A stretch of 64,000 nucleotides of DNA from JABDQZ01 sp050049775 (GTDB lineage Bacteria > Pseudomonadota > Gammaproteobacteria > Chromatiales > Chromatiaceae): the NCBI GenBank assembly GCA_050049775.1, contig JASFVP010000007.1:1-64000 (forward strand). The letters are read 5' to 3'. This document shows positions 8,633 to 17,420 of this stretch, in pieces (position 1 is the first letter of the stretch; every line of letters begins with the position of its first letter). A program made the translations under genes and the position numbers. Below the pieces are notes generated by a model. That model had not been told where the DNA came from. It did no database searches and worked only from the letters and a program-made list of their open reading frames with translations.

Positions 8633-9577
8633 TCACACGCCGTACGGCCGTGATTCCCAGTCGCGCAATACCTTGAGGTCTTTGGCCGGCAGGTAATCGT
8701 AGGCACCGACCTGATCGCGCAACACCGCGTCAAACAGGGCGAAGTTTTCCGCCTTGCGGGTCAGCATCATGAAAAACCAGGCGAAGTGGAAACCCAGCGC
8801 ACGGTCATAGTCGTGAATGGCACGCGCCAGTTCAGAGCCGGAAAGTCCTTCCGGCGGCAAGGACGGCAATTTGTCGGCAAAGGTGCTGACCGGCTTAGCA
8901 TTAAGTTTCAGCTCGCCATCACTGCCCTTGAATTCCTGCAGCGCCAACACCCAGTGCTGGCTGAAGTGGCCGGCATCGTTGGCACTGCTGTTTTGCCAGT
9001 CGTGAAAAAAACGCCGCAGGTTGTACATCGCCTGGTTTTCATCGGTGGGCTTGGTCAACAACGGCTTGATCGGCGTCATACGGCGAAAACGAAAATAGGC
9101 TTTGCCGACCGGCTCGGGTTCCAGGCGCGGATAATCGAGTGGGTCGAGAAACTCTTCCAGGCTTTCCGGAAACCAGTCACGCTCGACCAAAGGCCGGTCG
9201 AGTACTTCCTGCAACTGTTCGATTTCCAGCTGGATGAAGTCAGTTGCTTCATCGCCGTTGGCAGCCGTGAAGTACAGTGTCTTGCCAGCCAGGTTGGTGG
9301 CAAAGTAGCCGTGGTCCATGTAGCGTATTACCAGTTCTTCGGCATCGCCGCCGGACTCCTGCTCGGCCCAATGCACGATATTGTCGGATACTCGCTGGTA
9401 GTTCGCATCCACCACTCCGCCAAGGCGATGCCAGTGGCCGCGGGTCAGGACATGCTCAAACTGCAAATCCGGAAACAGTCTGGCCAGGCCTTGCTGCAGC
9501 GCCTGGATGCCATCGGCCACATCTGTGGTCTCGCAAAGCTTTGACACTGCATCGAACTGTACCACGGCGGCAGTCAT
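8633..9577 (-). CDS. Unknown protein at the 3' end of the nifHDKT gene string
   Basis: A 314-residue soluble protein with no family that I recognise. It has no signal peptide, no membrane segment and no Cys cluster. Features visible are an acidic middle region (EELVIRYMDHGYFATNL, then LEEFLDPLDYPRLEPEPVGKAYFRFRRM) and a C-terminal helical part. Its start overlaps the stop of the TrpD2-like gene by four bases (ATGA), so it is coupled to it and is probably read from the nifH promoter. A nitrogenase-related role is inferred only from position. Confidence 0.7.
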   Translation of the reverse strand: MTAAVVQFDAVSKLCETTDVADGIQALQQGLARLFPDLQFEHVLTRGHWHRLGGVVDANYQRVSDNIVHWAEQESGGDAEELVIRYMDHGYFATNLAGKTLYFTAANGDEATDFIQLEIEQLQEVLDRPLVERDWFPESLEEFLDPLDYPRLEPEPVGKAYFRFRRMTPIKPLLTKPTDENQAMYNLRRFFHDWQNSSANDAGHFSQHWVLALQEFKGSDGELKLNAKPVSTFADKLPSLPPEGLSGSELARAIHDYDRALGFHFAWFFMMLTRKAENFALFDAVLRDQVGAYDYLPAKDLKVLRDWESRPYGV

Positions 9578-10572
9578 GATCCAGCCGCCCTGCTTGGTTC
9601 TGCCACATGACGCTCACGCCACCACAGTTCGGCCAGTTGCTGCGCCTGGCTGGCACGGGTTTCAATGCCGAGTGAACGAATCACCAGCGCCAGGGTGCCG
9701 CTGACTGCGGCATCGGCGTAACTGTCTTCGGCCTCGCCCAGCCAGACCTGTTTGAAATGTTGCAGATCCAGCTGATCGGGTTTGATCTCCTGACCCGGCT
9801 TGAGCAGGTTGCCCCAGCTTTCGGTCCAGGTTTCATTCTTGGTCAGGCCGTACAATTCCAGCGAACGGTCCGGAATGCGTTCGAACTCACCACCCTCGCC
9901 CTTGCAGATCAAGCCATTGGGTTGTTGCAACAGCCTTGCCGCATGCTGGTGGATATAGGAATAGTTCGGATGAAACACACCCATGATGGTCAGGGGTGCG
10001 GCAAACGGATTGAGCATGCGCGCCACGGTATGCAATGGCGGACGCAGGCCAAACAGTTCACGGGTATGGATAAGCTCTGCCGTCAGTGGCGATAGTTTAT
10101 CAATCGGCAGATAACTGAAGCCGTACTGGTTGAGCTGGGTCTCGGCGGACTGAATCGACTCGGCTATTTCGATACCAAGCACCTGCAATGCCTCAGGCGC
10201 ATAAACCCGCTCATCCTCACGGTGCATGCCGTGCATGAACACCGGATAACCTTGCGCCGACACGATCAATGCCGCCAGCACAAACCAGGGCAGATGGCGT
10301 TTCTTGCCGGCATAGGCGGCCCAGTCGATTGCCGGGCGGACGTTGAAATTTGCCGTCGGCAGGCTTTCGCGCAGCGCCAGGGTAAAGCCCGCCACCTCTT
10401 CTGCGGTTTCTTCCTTGACGCGCATCAGCATCAGGAAAGCGCCAAGCTGTTCGGGTTCGACGTCATAGCGCGCAATCATCTGCATGGCTTCGTACGCCTC
10501 GTCCTGAGTCAGCGAGCGCATGCCATTGCGACCCTTGGCCAGTATCTGAATAAAACGCGCAAACGGATGCAT
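9574..10572 (-). CDS. TrpD2/YbiB-like glycosyltransferase family 3 protein
   Basis: A 332-residue protein of the anthranilate phosphoribosyltransferase fold. The N-terminal helical bundle runs HPFARFIQILAKGRNGMRSLTQDEAYEAMQMI. The phosphoribosyl-binding GTG-type loop of true TrpD enzymes is not seen, which fits the TrpD2 (YbiB) branch, members of which bind nucleic acid rather than make tryptophan. ATG 10572 with AGGTCA upstream is preferred; the frame extends to 10617. It lies in the nif string between the LRV protein and an unknown gene. Its role in nitrogen fixation is not established. Confidence 0.7.
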   Translation of the reverse strand: MHPFARFIQILAKGRNGMRSLTQDEAYEAMQMIARYDVEPEQLGAFLMLMRVKEETAEEVAGFTLALRESLPTANFNVRPAIDWAAYAGKKRHLPWFVLAALIVSAQGYPVFMHGMHREDERVYAPEALQVLGIEIAESIQSAETQLNQYGFSYLPIDKLSPLTAELIHTRELFGLRPPLHTVARMLNPFAAPLTIMGVFHPNYSYIHQHAARLLQQPNGLICKGEGGEFERIPDRSLELYGLTKNETWTESWGNLLKPGQEIKPDQLDLQHFKQVWLGEAEDSYADAAVSGTLALVIRSLGIETRASQAQQLAELWWRERHVAEPSRAAGS

Positions 10573-10630
10573 AGTTTTTTGACCTGCGTCGAGACTGTGA
10601 AAATAGGATCGGTGCATGCTGTTTCACTCT

Positions 10631-11395
10631 TCAGCTATCGGGTGACGCATCCATGCTTTGTTCAAGGCGTTCTTTGGCACAGGCCCGAACGTCTTCGTCT
10701 GCATCATGTTGCAACGGCGCCAGCCATTCCAGCGGTGCGCGCTGACAGGCCTTGAAACGTACACGCCAGTCGGTATCCAGCAGCAATGGCTGCAGGAACT
10801 CGACATCGATGCGCTCGGCCACCACCAGGCGATTTTCCGCCGCGGCATCATTGACCATGAGACCGAGACTTTCCGGCGGCAGGCGTCGCGCTACCATCTT
10901 GCGCACCTCGCGGTCGCTGTCGGTGATCATACGAAACAGGCGACCGGGTTTGAGGCGCTTGGCGACATACTGGCGCACCAGGTAATCCTCGTCCTGCACC
11001 ATTTGTTCGAGCTGATCGACCGGCAGGCGATCGGCTACGGTGATGCGAACTTCGCGGTCGTCATCATTCATCAACGCCGACAAGGCTTCCACCGGCAAAC
11101 GGTAGGCCAGCACGCGTCGCACCACTTCGTCGGGATCATCGAGCATCTGCAACAAACGCTGATGCGACAGGTAACGCGCGGCAATCGCACGTCGTTCCCA
11201 GAATTCATCGCCGGCGTAGTCGTCCGCCAGATCCGGGTTGATCTTGAAAAACCGCGCAATCTGCCGGCCGCTCATGGCGCGCACGCAAGTGTCGCCGGGT
11301 TTGCAATAGCCCTTGCTCAGGCGGTCTTCGCGATGCGGGCAACTGGAGCAATCCGCTGTGGGCGTGGCGTCTTCTTCACCGGTTTTCACAGCCAT
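10631..11395 (-). CDS. LRV protein: 4Fe-4S plus leucine-rich-variant repeats
   Basis: About 254 residues. The N-terminus carries CSSCPH and, further on, YCKPGDTC, four cysteines suited to a 4Fe-4S cluster. The remainder is a series of 24-25-residue helical repeats with the pattern D-DREVR-VA-RLP---L, e.g. DPDEVVRRVLAYRLPVEAL and DDDREVRITVADRLPVDQL. This is the architecture of the Azotobacter vinelandii LRV protein, whose gene is also nif-linked and whose structure is a right-handed superhelix. Function is unknown. ATG 11395 or an upstream GTG at 11401 could be the start. Confidence 0.85.
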   Translation of the reverse strand: MAVKTGEEDATPTADCSSCPHREDRLSKGYCKPGDTCVRAMSGRQIARFFKINPDLADDYAGDEFWERRAIAARYLSHQRLLQMLDDPDEVVRRVLAYRLPVEALSALMNDDDREVRITVADRLPVDQLEQMVQDEDYLVRQYVAKRLKPGRLFRMITDSDREVRKMVARRLPPESLGLMVNDAAAENRLVVAERIDVEFLQPLLLDTDWRVRFKACQRAPLEWLAPLQHDADEDVRACAKERLEQSMDASPDS

Positions 11396-11406
11396 ATTCA
11401 CCGGCG

Positions 11407-11676
11407 CTACTCGTCATCTTCTTTTTCGGCTACGACCACACCGGTAGCAACATCCATATCGCGGGTAAACGCCAGGCAATGATTGCGGCTGTCAATCAGG
11501 TAAAGATTGAAACTGTCGTATTCAGCAACCGGCTCGACACCAAGCACATCGTCATCCATGCAATATGTGAAATGGATATCGGGAAAAGACTGGCGCAAAT
11601 CATTGACCATGTCGGTTGAGATAACGCCGGCCCCGGCGAGCTGGCTGATTTGTTCAAGCTGCTCATGGCTGATCAC
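11407..11676 (-). CDS. Small nif-linked protein, DUF6129-like
   Basis: An 89-residue acidic protein, with FPDIHFTYCMDDDV, then SFNLYLIDSRNHCLAFTRD. I recall this pattern as DUF6129, found in nif clusters, but cannot verify it. The start is GTG at 11676 behind AGGAGG; it overlaps the nifY stop (GTGA), so translation is coupled to nifY. Confidence 0.65.
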   Translation of the reverse strand: MISHEQLEQISQLAGAGVISTDMVNDLRQSFPDIHFTYCMDDDVLGVEPVAEYDSFNLYLIDSRNHCLAFTRDMDVATGVVVAEKEDDE

Positions 11677-12377
11677 GCTTCGGCCTCCTGAGCAAAACGG
11701 ATACGTTCTTCCGGCGACTGGCCCATGACCTTGGCCAGCCAGGGCGGCGCATCCTTTCCGATCACCTGTTGCAAGGCAACGATTTCATCACGTGCCGGAC
11801 CACCATCGGGTTTCTTGATCGGATGTGCGCCGCTACGCACCACCTTGGCGGCGGCCGGCCCGCCAATCGAGGCGACAAACAGAATCTGGCAGTCACCAAT
11901 CAACGCTGCGCGATAACTGTTCTTGTCATCGGCTGCTTCAGCGTCATCGACGTTACGGATATCAATGAGACGGTTTTCGTCCGACGACACCTGGTAAATC
12001 AGGAAGCGTCGACAGGAACCGAAATGACCGTCGAGCAGTTCCGCCTTGTTGGAAGCACAGGCGACGCGAATGCTGTTGGGCATGTCACCATCTGTATAGG
12101 CCTCGATCTCCGGCAGCGGTTCGCTGCTGATGCTGTGTTCGCCCTTGAGATAGGCCACCGCAGATTTCAGTGCAGCGCTATCCACATCGGCAAACTCACC
12201 GTCAGCAGCCGCCTTGAAAGCCTTGACCGTCAGGCCGGATAATTTTTTGGCCGTCGGTGGCAGACCGACGGCATCCTTCAGTACACGCAGCAGACGAGCG
12301 GCGTCGGTATCCGGCAGTTCACGCGCAGCCAGGCCAATGCGCAGCGCAATGTCATTCGAGATGGGGAAAGCACTCAT
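11673..12377 (-). CDS. nifY: NifY/NafY-type FeMo-cofactor-binding protein
   Basis: A 234-residue protein with two parts. The N-terminal helical domain (residues about 10-80, LPDTDAARLLRVLKDAVG and LSGLTVKAFKAAADG) is that of NafY/NifY. The C-terminal domain (about 103-220) is the dinitrogenase iron-molybdenum cofactor-binding fold, with the motif LLDGHFGSCRRFLIY; its His118 corresponds to the cofactor-ligating His of NafY. Such proteins bind apo-nitrogenase and carry FeMo-co or its precursor. ATG 12377 has AGGAGTG upstream. NifX lacks the N-terminal domain, so nifY is the better name. Confidence 0.82.
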   Translation of the reverse strand: MSAFPISNDIALRIGLAARELPDTDAARLLRVLKDAVGLPPTAKKLSGLTVKAFKAAADGEFADVDSAALKSAVAYLKGEHSISSEPLPEIEAYTDGDMPNSIRVACASNKAELLDGHFGSCRRFLIYQVSSDENRLIDIRNVDDAEAADDKNSYRAALIGDCQILFVASIGGPAAAKVVRSGAHPIKKPDGGPARDEIVALQQVIGKDAPPWLAKVMGQSPEERIRFAQEAEA

Positions 12378-12409
12378 GTTCACTCCTGCCTTGTATTCAA
12401 TATGGCTGA

Positions 12410-12456
12410 CAGGGCGGCTGAGGCCGAGCTGCGGCAAGCTGTCCGGCCTCGCCCTG
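12410..12456 (-). other. Intercistronic hairpin, ferredoxin-nifY gap
   Basis: CAGGGCG at 12410 pairs with CGCCCTG at 12450, and GAGGCCG pairs with CGGCCTC inside, with a small bulge. There is no U-tract in either direction, so mRNA stabilisation or processing is more likely than termination. Confidence 0.55.
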
Positions 12457-12474
12457 TGCTGACAATACGCCTGC

Positions 12475-12669
12475 TTACGCTGGCACGATGCAGTCGTCTT
12501 CCATACAGACATCCAGACACTGCGGCACGTCGAACTCACCTTCACACTCGGTGCAAGTATCGGCTTCGATTTTGTAAACACCCTTGAACGGCACGATCGA
12601 GCTGGTCGGGCATACCGGTTCACAATCACCGCAAGCGGTGCAGATATCTCTCACAATTGCTAAGGCCAT
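12475..12669 (-). CDS. Bacterial-type 2[4Fe-4S] ferredoxin downstream of nifT
   Basis: A 64-residue ferredoxin. The first cluster motif is CTACGDCEPVCP (residues about 10-21); the second, CTECEGEFDVPQCLDVC, has the longer spacing CxxC-x8-CxxxC typical of FdxN/alvin-type nif ferredoxins. ATG 12669 has a good AAGGAG site. Its place right behind nifHDKT suggests an electron-transfer or cofactor-assembly role in nitrogenase function. Confidence 0.85.
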   Translation of the reverse strand: MALAIVRDICTACGDCEPVCPTSSIVPFKGVYKIEADTCTECEGEFDVPQCLDVCMEDDCIVPA

Positions 12670-12695
12670 CGTTGGTCTCCTTAAACTTGGGGTTT

Positions 12696-12758
12696 CCAAA
12701 GGGGAGTAGTCTTACTCTCCCCTTTGGTCACAAGCGAAAACCGCGTTTTCGCTTGTGA
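12696..12758 (-). other. Two tandem hairpins, nifT-ferredoxin gap
   Basis: Hairpin A (12728-12758) is a perfect 14-bp stem, TCACAAGCGAAAAC, with a CGC loop. Hairpin B (12696-12727) has an 11-bp stem, CCAAAGGGGAG. Neither is followed by a U-run on the transcribed strand, so they look like stability or processing elements that separate the highly expressed nifHDKT part from downstream genes. Confidence 0.7.
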
Positions 12759-12763
12759 TTCAA

Positions 12764-12979
12764 TTAATCTGCGCGTTTAAAACGCAGTGTGGTCGGAAAG
12801 CTTGGTCGCGGGCTGATCGGATCGATGTAATACTTCGAGCCATCAGTCAGCTCCACTTCACCGCCCCATTCGGAATCGCTGTCTTTCTCAACTGTAGCGA
12901 TTTCGTCTTCCTGGTCTTTCTTGGCGATGTAAAACAGCAGACCACCGTCGTCTTTCACGCGAATCATCACATTTGGCAT
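12764..12979 (-). CDS. nifT: NifT/FixU family protein
   Basis: A 71-residue protein matching the usual NifT length, with MPNVMIRVKDDGGLLFYIAK at the start and WGGEVELTDGSKYYIDP in the centre. NifT is a conserved small protein between nifK and nifY in diazotrophs; its function remains undefined and mutants often fix nitrogen normally. Confidence 0.92.
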   Translation of the reverse strand: MPNVMIRVKDDGGLLFYIAKKDQEDEIATVEKDSDSEWGGEVELTDGSKYYIDPISPRPSFPTTLRFKRAD

Positions 12980-13029
12980 GGGTTACTCCTAAACTTCGAT
13001 TACAGACTGGGTCTGTCCTTGTTCAGATG

Positions 13030-13052
13030 AGGCGGCGCACCGGGCGCCGCCT
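13030..13052 (-). other. Intercistronic hairpin, nifK-nifT gap
   Basis: AGGCGGCGC pairs with GCGCCGCCT around a five-base loop (9-bp perfect stem). No U-run follows on the transcript. Confidence 0.6.
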
Positions 13053-13062
13053 GCAGGCTGAT

Positions 13063-14634
13063 TTAACGGATCAGATCGTAGTTGTAATCGGTAGTTGCCA
13101 TGCCGCGAGTTTCCTCGTCCAGACGTTCCAGTACCGAATTGACCAGCATCTTGAGCATGTACATGGCACCTTCGTAACCCAGCGTGGTGTCGCGATGCAT
13201 GTGGTGACGATCAAAGATCGGGAAGCCGATACGGATCAGCGGCACTTCATGCTCCTTGCCCTTGTGCAGCGTGTCACGCTGGATGAACTTGCCATAGGAG
13301 TTGCCGATCATGAAGTCCGGCTTGTTGGTGAACATCAGTGAACGGAAGTGCCACAGGTCCTTGCCGATATGAACTTCACTGTTCTGACCGTATGGAGAAT
13401 CCGCCAGCATTTTCTCCATGGCTTTTTTCCAGCGCTTGTTGGCGTGGTTACACAGAACCTGTGTCGGTTCCGCGCCAAGCTCGAGCAGGAACTTGGTCAT
13501 ACCCAGGACAAAGTCAGCATCGCCATACAGGCCGAATTTCTTGCCGTGCAGCCAGGCGTGGCTGTCGGTCATCATGTCGACCAGGATGCCGCGTTCACGC
13601 GCCAGAGACTCCGGAATCGGTTTACCGGTCAGCTCGGAGACCTTCATGAGAAACTCATCGGTGGCTTCCAGCCCCATCGGAATGGCAACATCGCTGGCCG
13701 GCTGCTTCCAGGTGTTCTTGGTGAACTTGCGGCTTTTGACCGACTGCCACGGCTGCAGGAACAGGGTATCAATAGCGTTCGGAGCATCCTTGATCTCGTC
13801 AATTTTGGTGCCGCCGTCGTACATACGGAACTCACCATCGGCCGGTGTATCCAGTACTTCGCTAGGATCGGACAACAGGCTGTATTCAACACCCATCTCT
13901 TCCATCATGCGCTTCATGACACGATAGTTGCCGAGGTAGGTTTCGAAGCCCGGCACGATATTAATCTTGCCGTTGCTACCCACTTCCTTGTCTTCCATGT
14001 AGTTCAGCGTGAAGTAACGCTGGATGCCTTCGAACATGTTGTCCCAACCGGTGGTGTGCGAACCGACAAAACTCGGTGTGTGCGCAAACGGTGTCGGGAA
14101 TTCCTGTTCGATATGACCTTCTTTCTTGGCGTTGCCAATGAAAGCGTTGAGGTCGTCACCGATGACTTCCGCCATACAGGTGGTGGAAACCGCAATCATT
14201 TCCGGTTTGTACAAGGCCTTGGCATTTTCCAGGCCGGCGAACATGTTTTTCTGGCCACCGAATACCGCCGCATCTTCGGTCATGGAATCGGATACGCAGG
14301 ATACCGGCTCCTTGAAGTGACGGTTGAAGTAGGTGCGGAAATAAGCCACACAACCTTGTGAACCGTGCACGTACGGCAGGGTCTTTTCAAAACCCAGGGC
14401 GCAGAGTACGGCGCCGAGCGGCTGACAGGCTTTCGCCGGGTTGACCGTCAGGGCTTCACGGTTGAAGTTGATTTCCTTGTATTCTTCCGTGGTGGTCCAC
14501 TGGAAAATCTCATCGATTTTTACCTGCGGAACCTTTTCCTCGAAAGCTTCCTGTTTGTTTTTCAAGGTATCCTTGTACTCGTCCTCACGAAACAGCGGAT
14601 AGCTCGGTTTGATATCTTCGACTACTTGACTCAT
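13063..14634 (-). CDS. nifK: Nitrogenase MoFe protein beta subunit
   Basis: A 523-residue NifK, the beta subunit of the alpha2beta2 MoFe protein. The three P-cluster cysteines are all present at the same numbers as in Azotobacter: Cys70 (KACQPLGA), Cys95 (GSQGCVAYF) and Cys153 (STTCMAEVIGDD). Full length with the N-terminal extension found in Mo-nitrogenase beta chains. Start ATG 14634 with AGGAGAAAAATC upstream. Confidence 0.98.
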   Translation of the reverse strand: MSQVVEDIKPSYPLFREDEYKDTLKNKQEAFEEKVPQVKIDEIFQWTTTEEYKEINFNREALTVNPAKACQPLGAVLCALGFEKTLPYVHGSQGCVAYFRTYFNRHFKEPVSCVSDSMTEDAAVFGGQKNMFAGLENAKALYKPEMIAVSTTCMAEVIGDDLNAFIGNAKKEGHIEQEFPTPFAHTPSFVGSHTTGWDNMFEGIQRYFTLNYMEDKEVGSNGKINIVPGFETYLGNYRVMKRMMEEMGVEYSLLSDPSEVLDTPADGEFRMYDGGTKIDEIKDAPNAIDTLFLQPWQSVKSRKFTKNTWKQPASDVAIPMGLEATDEFLMKVSELTGKPIPESLARERGILVDMMTDSHAWLHGKKFGLYGDADFVLGMTKFLLELGAEPTQVLCNHANKRWKKAMEKMLADSPYGQNSEVHIGKDLWHFRSLMFTNKPDFMIGNSYGKFIQRDTLHKGKEHEVPLIRIGFPIFDRHHMHRDTTLGYEGAMYMLKMLVNSVLERLDEETRGMATTDYNYDLIR

Positions 14635-14736
14635 GATTTTTCTCCTTCCGCGCCACCAATCTGTGAACTACGGACCAGGTGAATAATAAAAGGGTTAAGC
14701 CATTACTCTTCCCAAATCTGCTCTTGGTCTGGCCGA

Positions 14737-14756
14737 CGCCGGGATAAAACCCGGCG
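14737..14756 (-). other. Intercistronic hairpin, nifD-nifK gap
   Basis: CGCCGGG pairs with CCCGGCG around ATAAAA. It sits just after the nifD stop on the transcript. Confidence 0.55.
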
Positions 14757-14769
14757 CCGTTTTACCGGA

Positions 14770-16251
14770 TCAGGCGCCTGCTGCTGCAGCCTCGAGCTGT
14801 TCTTCAGCTTTTAACCAAGGTGCCTTGATCTTGTTCCAGCAAGGATTGTTCAGCGTCATATCCATATCGCGGGCGAAGATGGCGAAGCCGTCATAGCCAT
14901 GGTACGGACCGGAATAATCCCAGGAATGCATCTGACGGAACGGGATGCCCATCTTCTGGAAGATGTACTTTTCCTTGATGCCGGAACCGATCAGATCGGG
15001 TTTGACCTTTTTCACGAATTCCTCGAATTCGTAACCGGTCACGTCGTCATAGATCAGGGTCGCGTTGCCCATTTCCTTGATGGTGCGGTCGTAGTCGTCG
15101 TTATGCGCGAACTCATAACCGGTGCCGACCACTTCCATGCCGAGATCTTCATAAGCGCCGATCACGTGGCGCGGACGCAGGCCACCGACATACAGCATGA
15201 CGCGCTTGCCTTCGAGACGCGGACGATACTTGGCAATGACTGCATCGTATTCGGCCTTGTACTTCTCGATGACGCGCTCGGCGCCTTCCTTGATGGTGTC
15301 GTCAAAGAACGCAGCGATCTTGCGCAATGACTCGGCAATCTTGGTCGGACCGAAGAAGTTGTACTCCATCCAGGGAATGCCGTACTTCTCTTCCATGTGA
15401 CGCGAGATGTAGTTCATCGAACGGTAGCAGTGCAACAGGTTGAGCTTGGCTTTCGGGGTATTTTCCATTTCAGCCAAGGTACCGTCACCGGACCACTGGG
15501 CGATAACGCGCAGACCCATTTCTTCCAGCAAGGTACGTGATGCCCAGGCGTCGCCACCGATGTTGTAGTCACCGATGATGGTGACATCGTACGGTGTGCT
15601 TTCGAAGCTGTTGTCGTTGTCACGGTTGTGCAATACCCAGTCGCGTACCGCATCGTTGGCGATGTGATGACCCAGGGACTGGGATACGCCGCGGAAGCCT
15701 TCACAACGAACCGGCACAACCGGCTTTTCGATCTCGGCTGTAGTCTTTTTGGCGACAGCTTCAATGTCGTCACCGATCAGGCCGATCGGACATTCCGACT
15801 GAATCGTGATGCCCTTGTTGAGCGGGAACAACTGTTCGATTTCAGTCATGATCTTGGCGAGTTTTTTGTCGCCGCCGAACACGATGTCCTTTTCCTGGAA
15901 GTCCGAGGTAAAGTTCATGGTGCCGAAAGTGTTCACACCGGTGGTGCCGACATAATAGTTACGGCGACCGGCGCGTGAGTACTGGCCACAACCGACCGGA
16001 CCGTGGGAAATGTGGATCATGTCCTTGATCGGACCCCACACCACACCCTTGGAACCGGCATAGGCGCAACCACGAATGGTCATTACACCCGGCAGCGACT
16101 TACGGTTTGAAGTAATGCATTTCTTGGACTGCTCCACCTCATGATCATTGACGGTGAGGTGCTTGACGCGATCCTTCTTGGCATTTTCCGGATAGACCTC
16201 GAGCACTTCCTGAATGAGAGCTTCGGTCTCTTCACGTGTCATAGCTGACAT
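14770..16251 (-). CDS. nifD: Nitrogenase MoFe protein alpha subunit
   Basis: A 493-residue NifD that holds FeMo-co, the site of N2 reduction. P-cluster ligands are Cys62, Cys88 and Cys154; FeMo-co ligands are Cys275 (LLHCYRS) and His442 (MHSWDYSGPYHG); His195 (SLGHH) is the substrate-site His. All fall at the classical Azotobacter numbers, which confirms ATG 16251 (AAGGAGAC upstream) rather than the longer frame to 16281. Confidence 0.98.
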   Translation of the reverse strand: MSAMTREETEALIQEVLEVYPENAKKDRVKHLTVNDHEVEQSKKCITSNRKSLPGVMTIRGCAYAGSKGVVWGPIKDMIHISHGPVGCGQYSRAGRRNYYVGTTGVNTFGTMNFTSDFQEKDIVFGGDKKLAKIMTEIEQLFPLNKGITIQSECPIGLIGDDIEAVAKKTTAEIEKPVVPVRCEGFRGVSQSLGHHIANDAVRDWVLHNRDNDNSFESTPYDVTIIGDYNIGGDAWASRTLLEEMGLRVIAQWSGDGTLAEMENTPKAKLNLLHCYRSMNYISRHMEEKYGIPWMEYNFFGPTKIAESLRKIAAFFDDTIKEGAERVIEKYKAEYDAVIAKYRPRLEGKRVMLYVGGLRPRHVIGAYEDLGMEVVGTGYEFAHNDDYDRTIKEMGNATLIYDDVTGYEFEEFVKKVKPDLIGSGIKEKYIFQKMGIPFRQMHSWDYSGPYHGYDGFAIFARDMDMTLNNPCWNKIKAPWLKAEEQLEAAAAGA

Positions 16252-16319
16252 AATCTGTCTCCTTAATCCTGCCACTACCAATCTGTAGATGGCCAGGTTC
16301 TGGAAAAATCTTCAGTAAA

Positions 16320-16341
16320 CGCCGGCTCCGCAAAGCCGGCG
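16320..16341 (-). other. Intercistronic hairpin, nifH-nifD gap
   Basis: CGCCGGCT pairs with AGCCGGCG around CCGCAA (8 bp). Hairpins in the nifH-nifD gap are known in other diazotrophs to stabilise the abundant nifH message; that role is inferred here. Confidence 0.6.
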
Positions 16342-16354
16342 CCACCATTCTTGC

Positions 16355-17236
16355 TTACGCAGTTGCCTCGGCAGCGGCGGTCTGACCGACGATGCTTTCG
16401 TCTTCCTCTTCCATGATGCCGAATTCCATGAGCAGGTCTTCGAGTTCATCCATGGTGCAAGGCTGAGGAATCACCAGCAGTTTGTTGTCGATGACTTTCT
16501 GCGCCAGGGTGCGATATTCATCAGCCTGTTTGTGCGTCGGGTCATATTCGATAACGGTCATACGGCGAATCTCGGCACGCTGTACAGCGTTGTCGCGCGG
16601 TACGAAGTGAATCATCTGTGTGCCCAGTTTGGCTGCCAGTGCTTCGATGAGTTCGTCTTCACGGTCGGTGTTACGTGAGTTACAGATCAGACCGGCCAGA
16701 CGTACACCACCGGAGTTGGCGTATTTCACGATACCCTTGGAAATGTTGTTGGCCGCGTACATGGCCATCATTTCACCGGATACCACGATGTAGATTTCCT
16801 GGGCCTTGTTTTCACGAATCGGCATGGCGAAACCACCGCATACAACGTCGCCGAGTACGTCGTAGAAAACGAAGTCGAGATCTTCTTCGTAAGCGCCTTC
16901 CTCTTCGAGGAAGTTGATCGCTGTGATAACACCGCGGCCGGCGCAACCAACACCAGGCTCAGGACCACCGGACTCAACGCACTTGATGTCGCCGTAACCG
17001 GTCTTTAATACATCTTCCAGTTCGAGGTCTTCAACGGTGCCGGCTTCGGCAGCCATTTCCATGATGGTGTTCTGAGCCTTGGAATGCAGAATCAGACGAG
17101 TGGAATCGGCTTTCGGGTCGCAGCCGACGATCATGACTTTCTTGCCGAGTTCGGCCAGGCCAGCCACCAGATTCTGGGTTGTGGTAGACTTGCCGATACC
17201 GCCTTTACCGTAAATTGCACATTGACGCAGTGCCAT
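16355..17236 (-). CDS. nifH: Nitrogenase Fe protein (dinitrogenase reductase)
   Basis: A 293-residue NifH dimer subunit that passes electrons to NifDK with ATP hydrolysis. The nucleotide P-loop is GKGGIGKSTTT (residues 10-20), the 4Fe-4S ligands are Cys98 and Cys133, and Arg101 in GCAGRGVITAI is the arginine that DraT ADP-ribosylates. It is the first gene of the nifHDKT string and has its own sigma54 promoter and NifA site. draT lies divergently upstream, which fits the regulated arginine. Confidence 0.99.
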   Translation of the reverse strand: MALRQCAIYGKGGIGKSTTTQNLVAGLAELGKKVMIVGCDPKADSTRLILHSKAQNTIMEMAAEAGTVEDLELEDVLKTGYGDIKCVESGGPEPGVGCAGRGVITAINFLEEEGAYEEDLDFVFYDVLGDVVCGGFAMPIRENKAQEIYIVVSGEMMAMYAANNISKGIVKYANSGGVRLAGLICNSRNTDREDELIEALAAKLGTQMIHFVPRDNAVQRAEIRRMTVIEYDPTHKQADEYRTLAQKVIDNKLLVIPQPCTMDELEDLLMEFGIMEEEDESIVGQTAAAEATA

Positions 17237-17307
17237 GTTGCTTCTCCTTCCTGTTGTTTACTCTAGGTGTGTCTGAAAATATTCGGATCACTGTTCAGCC
17301 ACCTTGG

Positions 17308-17323
17308 TGCAAGCGCTATGCCA
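17308..17323 (-). promoter_or_regulatory. sigma54 promoter of nifHDKT
   Basis: On the minus strand TGGCATAGCGCTTGCA has the -24 TGGCA and -12 TTGCA blocks at exact spacing. The start point should be near 17297, giving a leader of about 60 bases before nifH. Confidence 0.88.
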
Positions 17324-17420
17324 AAACTGAAAATGACACTTAAATCACTGTTTAAACTAAATTAATCCGGTTTTAAGGAAGGATTAACGAGAGTCGTGTT
17401 CGCTACAAACGCCTACCCAA

